A stretch of DNA of 14,725 bases from contig JALSRF010000199.1 in NCBI GenBank assembly GCA_026984895.1, positions 1 through 14,725 on the forward strand. The letters run 5' to 3'. The position numbers and the translations under genes are program-made. Shown piece by piece: positions 13,080-14,725 of this stretch (position 1 is the stretch's first letter; each line of letters opens with the position of its first letter). Below the pieces are notes generated by a model that searched no databases, was not told the DNA's origin, and was given only the letters and a program-made list of their open reading frames with translations. The stretch comes from Paracoccaceae bacterium. Its GTDB lineage: Bacteria; Pseudomonadota; Alphaproteobacteria; Rhodobacterales; Rhodobacteraceae.

Positions 13080-14663
13080 TCAAGAGGGGTTCGACTCGTC
13101 TTGTTTCCATGGGCGCGAGCCCAGGTATTCCTCAAGCTGTGCAACCGCGTCTTCCCCGACCCGCAAGCCGATCTTGGTGCGCCGCCACAGGATATCCTCG
13201 GCGGTGCGCGCGAATTCCTTTTCGCACAGCCAGTCGACCTCGCGTTCGGTCAGGTTCCAGCCGAAGCTGCGGCCAAGCGCGCCCGGCGCGTCGGCATCGC
13301 CCAGCACCTGCACCGCCTCGGTGCCGTAGCACCGCAGCAGCCGCCAGGCCCACCGCGCGTCCAGAAACGGGTAGCGTGCCCGCAATTCGCGATACAGGCT
13401 GCCCACGCCGCCGACCGGGAAATCGCCGCCGGCCAGCGGCGCGCCGGCGGTCCAGGGGCCGCGCGCACCGGGGGTGAAGGGCGCAAGCTGTTCCAGCGCA
13501 TGTTCGGCAAGCCGGCGATAGGTGGTGATCTTGCCCCCGAAGATCGACAGCAGCGGCGCGTCGCCCTGCGGTGCGCTCACCTTCAGGACATAGTCCCGGG
13601 TCGCGGCGGTGGCGCTGTCGGCATGGTCGTCGTAAAGCGGGCGCACCCCGGAATAGGTCCAGACCACGTCCTCTTCGCGCAGCGCCTGGCGGAAGAAACG
13701 CGAGGCCGCCCGCAGCAGGTAGCTGCGTTCCTCGTCGGTGCACACCACGCGCGCCGGATCGCCCGTGTAATCGGCGTCGGTGGTGCCGATCAGGGTAAAG
13801 TCGGTCTCGAACGGGATCGCGAAGATGATGCGCCCGTCGGGAAGCTGGAAGAAATACGGCTGATCGTGGTCGAACAGCTTCTTCATCACGATATGGCTGC
13901 CCCGCACCAGCCGCACGCCGTCGGCGCTGTCGGCATGAACCCGTTCGCTGAGCACCTCTTCCACCCAGGGTCCGGCGGCATTGACCAGGATGCGCGCGCG
14001 CACGCGCCGCGCCGCCCCGCCCTGGCGGCCCCGGATCTGCACCTGCCACACCCCGCCTTCGCGTTGCGCCGAGACGACCTCGGTTCGGGTCAGGATGCGG
14101 GCTCCGCGCTCGGCCGCGTCGCGCGCATTCAGCGCCACCAGGCGGCTGTCCTGCACCCAGCAGTCGGAATATTCGAACCCCCTGGTGAAGCGCCGGTCCA
14201 GCACCTTGCCCACCGGATGGCGGCGCAGATCCAGCGTGCGCGTGCCCGGCAGGATCCGCCGCCCGCCGAGGTGGTCGTAGATGAACAGCCCCGCGCGCAC
14301 CAGCCAGGCCGGGCGCCGGCCGCGCAGCCAGGGCATGGTGTAGCGCAACAGCCTGCCAAGAGACGAGCGGTCGTTTTCCAGGCGCAGCGTCGGATCGAAC
14401 GGCACCACGAAACGCATCGGCCAGGAAATGTGCGGCATCATCGAAAGCAGGGTTTCACGTTCGATCAGGGCTTCGCGCACAAGCCGGAATTCGAAGAACT
14501 CCAGGTAGCGCAGCCCGCCGTGAAACAGCTTGGTCGAGGCCGAGGAAGTGGCCGAGGCAAGGTCGTCCCTTTCGCAAAGCATCACCTTCAGCCCGCGCCC
14601 GGCGGCGTCACGGGCAATGCCGCATCCGTTGACCCCGCCGCCGATGATCAGAAGGTCGAACAC
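13080..14663 (-). CDS. glpD: Aerobic glycerol-3-phosphate dehydrogenase
   Basis: A 527-residue FAD enzyme of the inner membrane that oxidises sn-glycerol-3-phosphate to dihydroxyacetone phosphate and passes electrons to quinone. The FAD motif GGGVNGCG (8-15) follows at once from the start. SASTKLFHGGLRYLE (41-55), VNAAGPWVEEV, SGVRPLYDD, IFGGKITTYRRLAEHALE and the C-terminal RTAEDILWRRTKIGLR are all classic GlpD signatures, and the length fits the family. The visible start is GTG at 14663, with only a weak upstream site. The frame stays open to the window edge through in-frame 18-bp repeats, so the true start may lie outside. It is not obviously part of the glycan cluster: 365 bp separate it from the methyltransferase. 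Glycerophosphate turnover could still link it to lipids; that is speculation. Confidence 0.95.
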   Translation of the reverse strand: MFDLLIIGGGVNGCGIARDAAGRGLKVMLCERDDLASATSSASTKLFHGGLRYLEFFEFRLVREALIERETLLSMMPHISWPMRFVVPFDPTLRLENDRSSLGRLLRYTMPWLRGRRPAWLVRAGLFIYDHLGGRRILPGTRTLDLRRHPVGKVLDRRFTRGFEYSDCWVQDSRLVALNARDAAERGARILTRTEVVSAQREGGVWQVQIRGRQGGAARRVRARILVNAAGPWVEEVLSERVHADSADGVRLVRGSHIVMKKLFDHDQPYFFQLPDGRIIFAIPFETDFTLIGTTDADYTGDPARVVCTDEERSYLLRAASRFFRQALREEDVVWTYSGVRPLYDDHADSATAATRDYVLKVSAPQGDAPLLSIFGGKITTYRRLAEHALEQLAPFTPGARGPWTAGAPLAGGDFPVGGVGSLYRELRARYPFLDARWAWRLLRCYGTEAVQVLGDADAPGALGRSFGWNLTEREVDWLCEKEFARTAEDILWRRTKIGLRVGEDAVAQLEEYLGSRPWKQDESNPS

Positions 14664-14680
14664 CCCGTGCCCGTCCGCTC

Positions 14681-14725
14681 CGTCGGTTGCGTGCGCCCCG
14701 CCGGTTGCGTGTGCCCCGCCGGTTG
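14681..14725. repeat. 18-bp tandem repeats at the window edge, 5' of glpD
   Basis: Two full units and a half unit of an 18-bp repeat (CGTCGGTTGCGTGCGCCC, then CGCCGGTTGCGTGTGCCC, then CGCCGGTTG) run off the right edge. Read on the minus strand in the glpD frame they encode repeated Ala-Thr-Gly-Gly-Ala-His. The number of units beyond the edge is unknown. Confidence 0.8.

Noticed and set aside
11746..13329. 527-codon open frame on the plus strand
   Set aside because: It crosses the methyltransferase antisense and both intergenic gaps, with no recognisable domain and no ribosome site.

Overview
The window is GC-rich, densely coded DNA. Gene style and protein sequences suggest an alphaproteobacterium, possibly of the Rhodobacterales; this is an impression from sequence, not a phylogenetic placement. 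Eleven protein genes are supported. Ten fill most of the window and most of these are typical of surface polysaccharide or glycolipid synthesis; one (GlpD) belongs to glycerol metabolism. I saw no tRNA, rRNA, transposase, integrase or CRISPR array.

Layout. (1) Minus strand, 1-2420: a Wzx-like polysaccharide flippase followed by a family 4 glycosyltransferase cut by the window edge. (2) Plus strand, 2611-5293: a second family 4 glycosyltransferase and a PepSY-type membrane protein with an extra C-terminal domain. Modules 1 and 2 diverge from a 190-bp intergenic region. (3) 5294-5517: a convergent intergenic region holding seven 15-bp tandem repeats. (4) Minus strand, 11855-5518: UDP-glucuronate decarboxylase (UDP-xylose synthase), a GT2 glycosyltransferase, a DPM1/GtrB-like GT2, an LPG_synthase_TM/AglD-like membrane protein, an FAD enzyme resembling UDP-galactopyranose mutase, and a NodB-type deacetylase. 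The last four are tightly packed, with 1-nt and 4-nt overlaps and a 6-nt gap. (5) Minus strand, 12714-12004: a CmoA-like methyltransferase. (6) Minus strand, 14663-13080: glycerol-3-phosphate dehydrogenase GlpD, perhaps with an N-terminal extension encoded by 18-bp repeats running off the window.

How they may work together (inference): the decarboxylase makes UDP-xylose. The FAD enzyme may change the ring form of a nucleotide sugar. The DPM1-like GT2 loads a sugar onto a polyprenyl phosphate, the AglD-like protein may flip or help move it, and the other GT2 plus the deacetylase build or trim the glycan. The Wzx protein and the two GT4 enzymes look like a second, repeat-unit assembly branch. 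No polymerase (Wzy), initiating phosphoglycosyltransferase, outer-membrane exporter (Wza) or chain-length regulator (Wzc) is visible, so the locus probably continues to the left of the window. The six-gene module 4 is the best candidate for a little-described pathway here.
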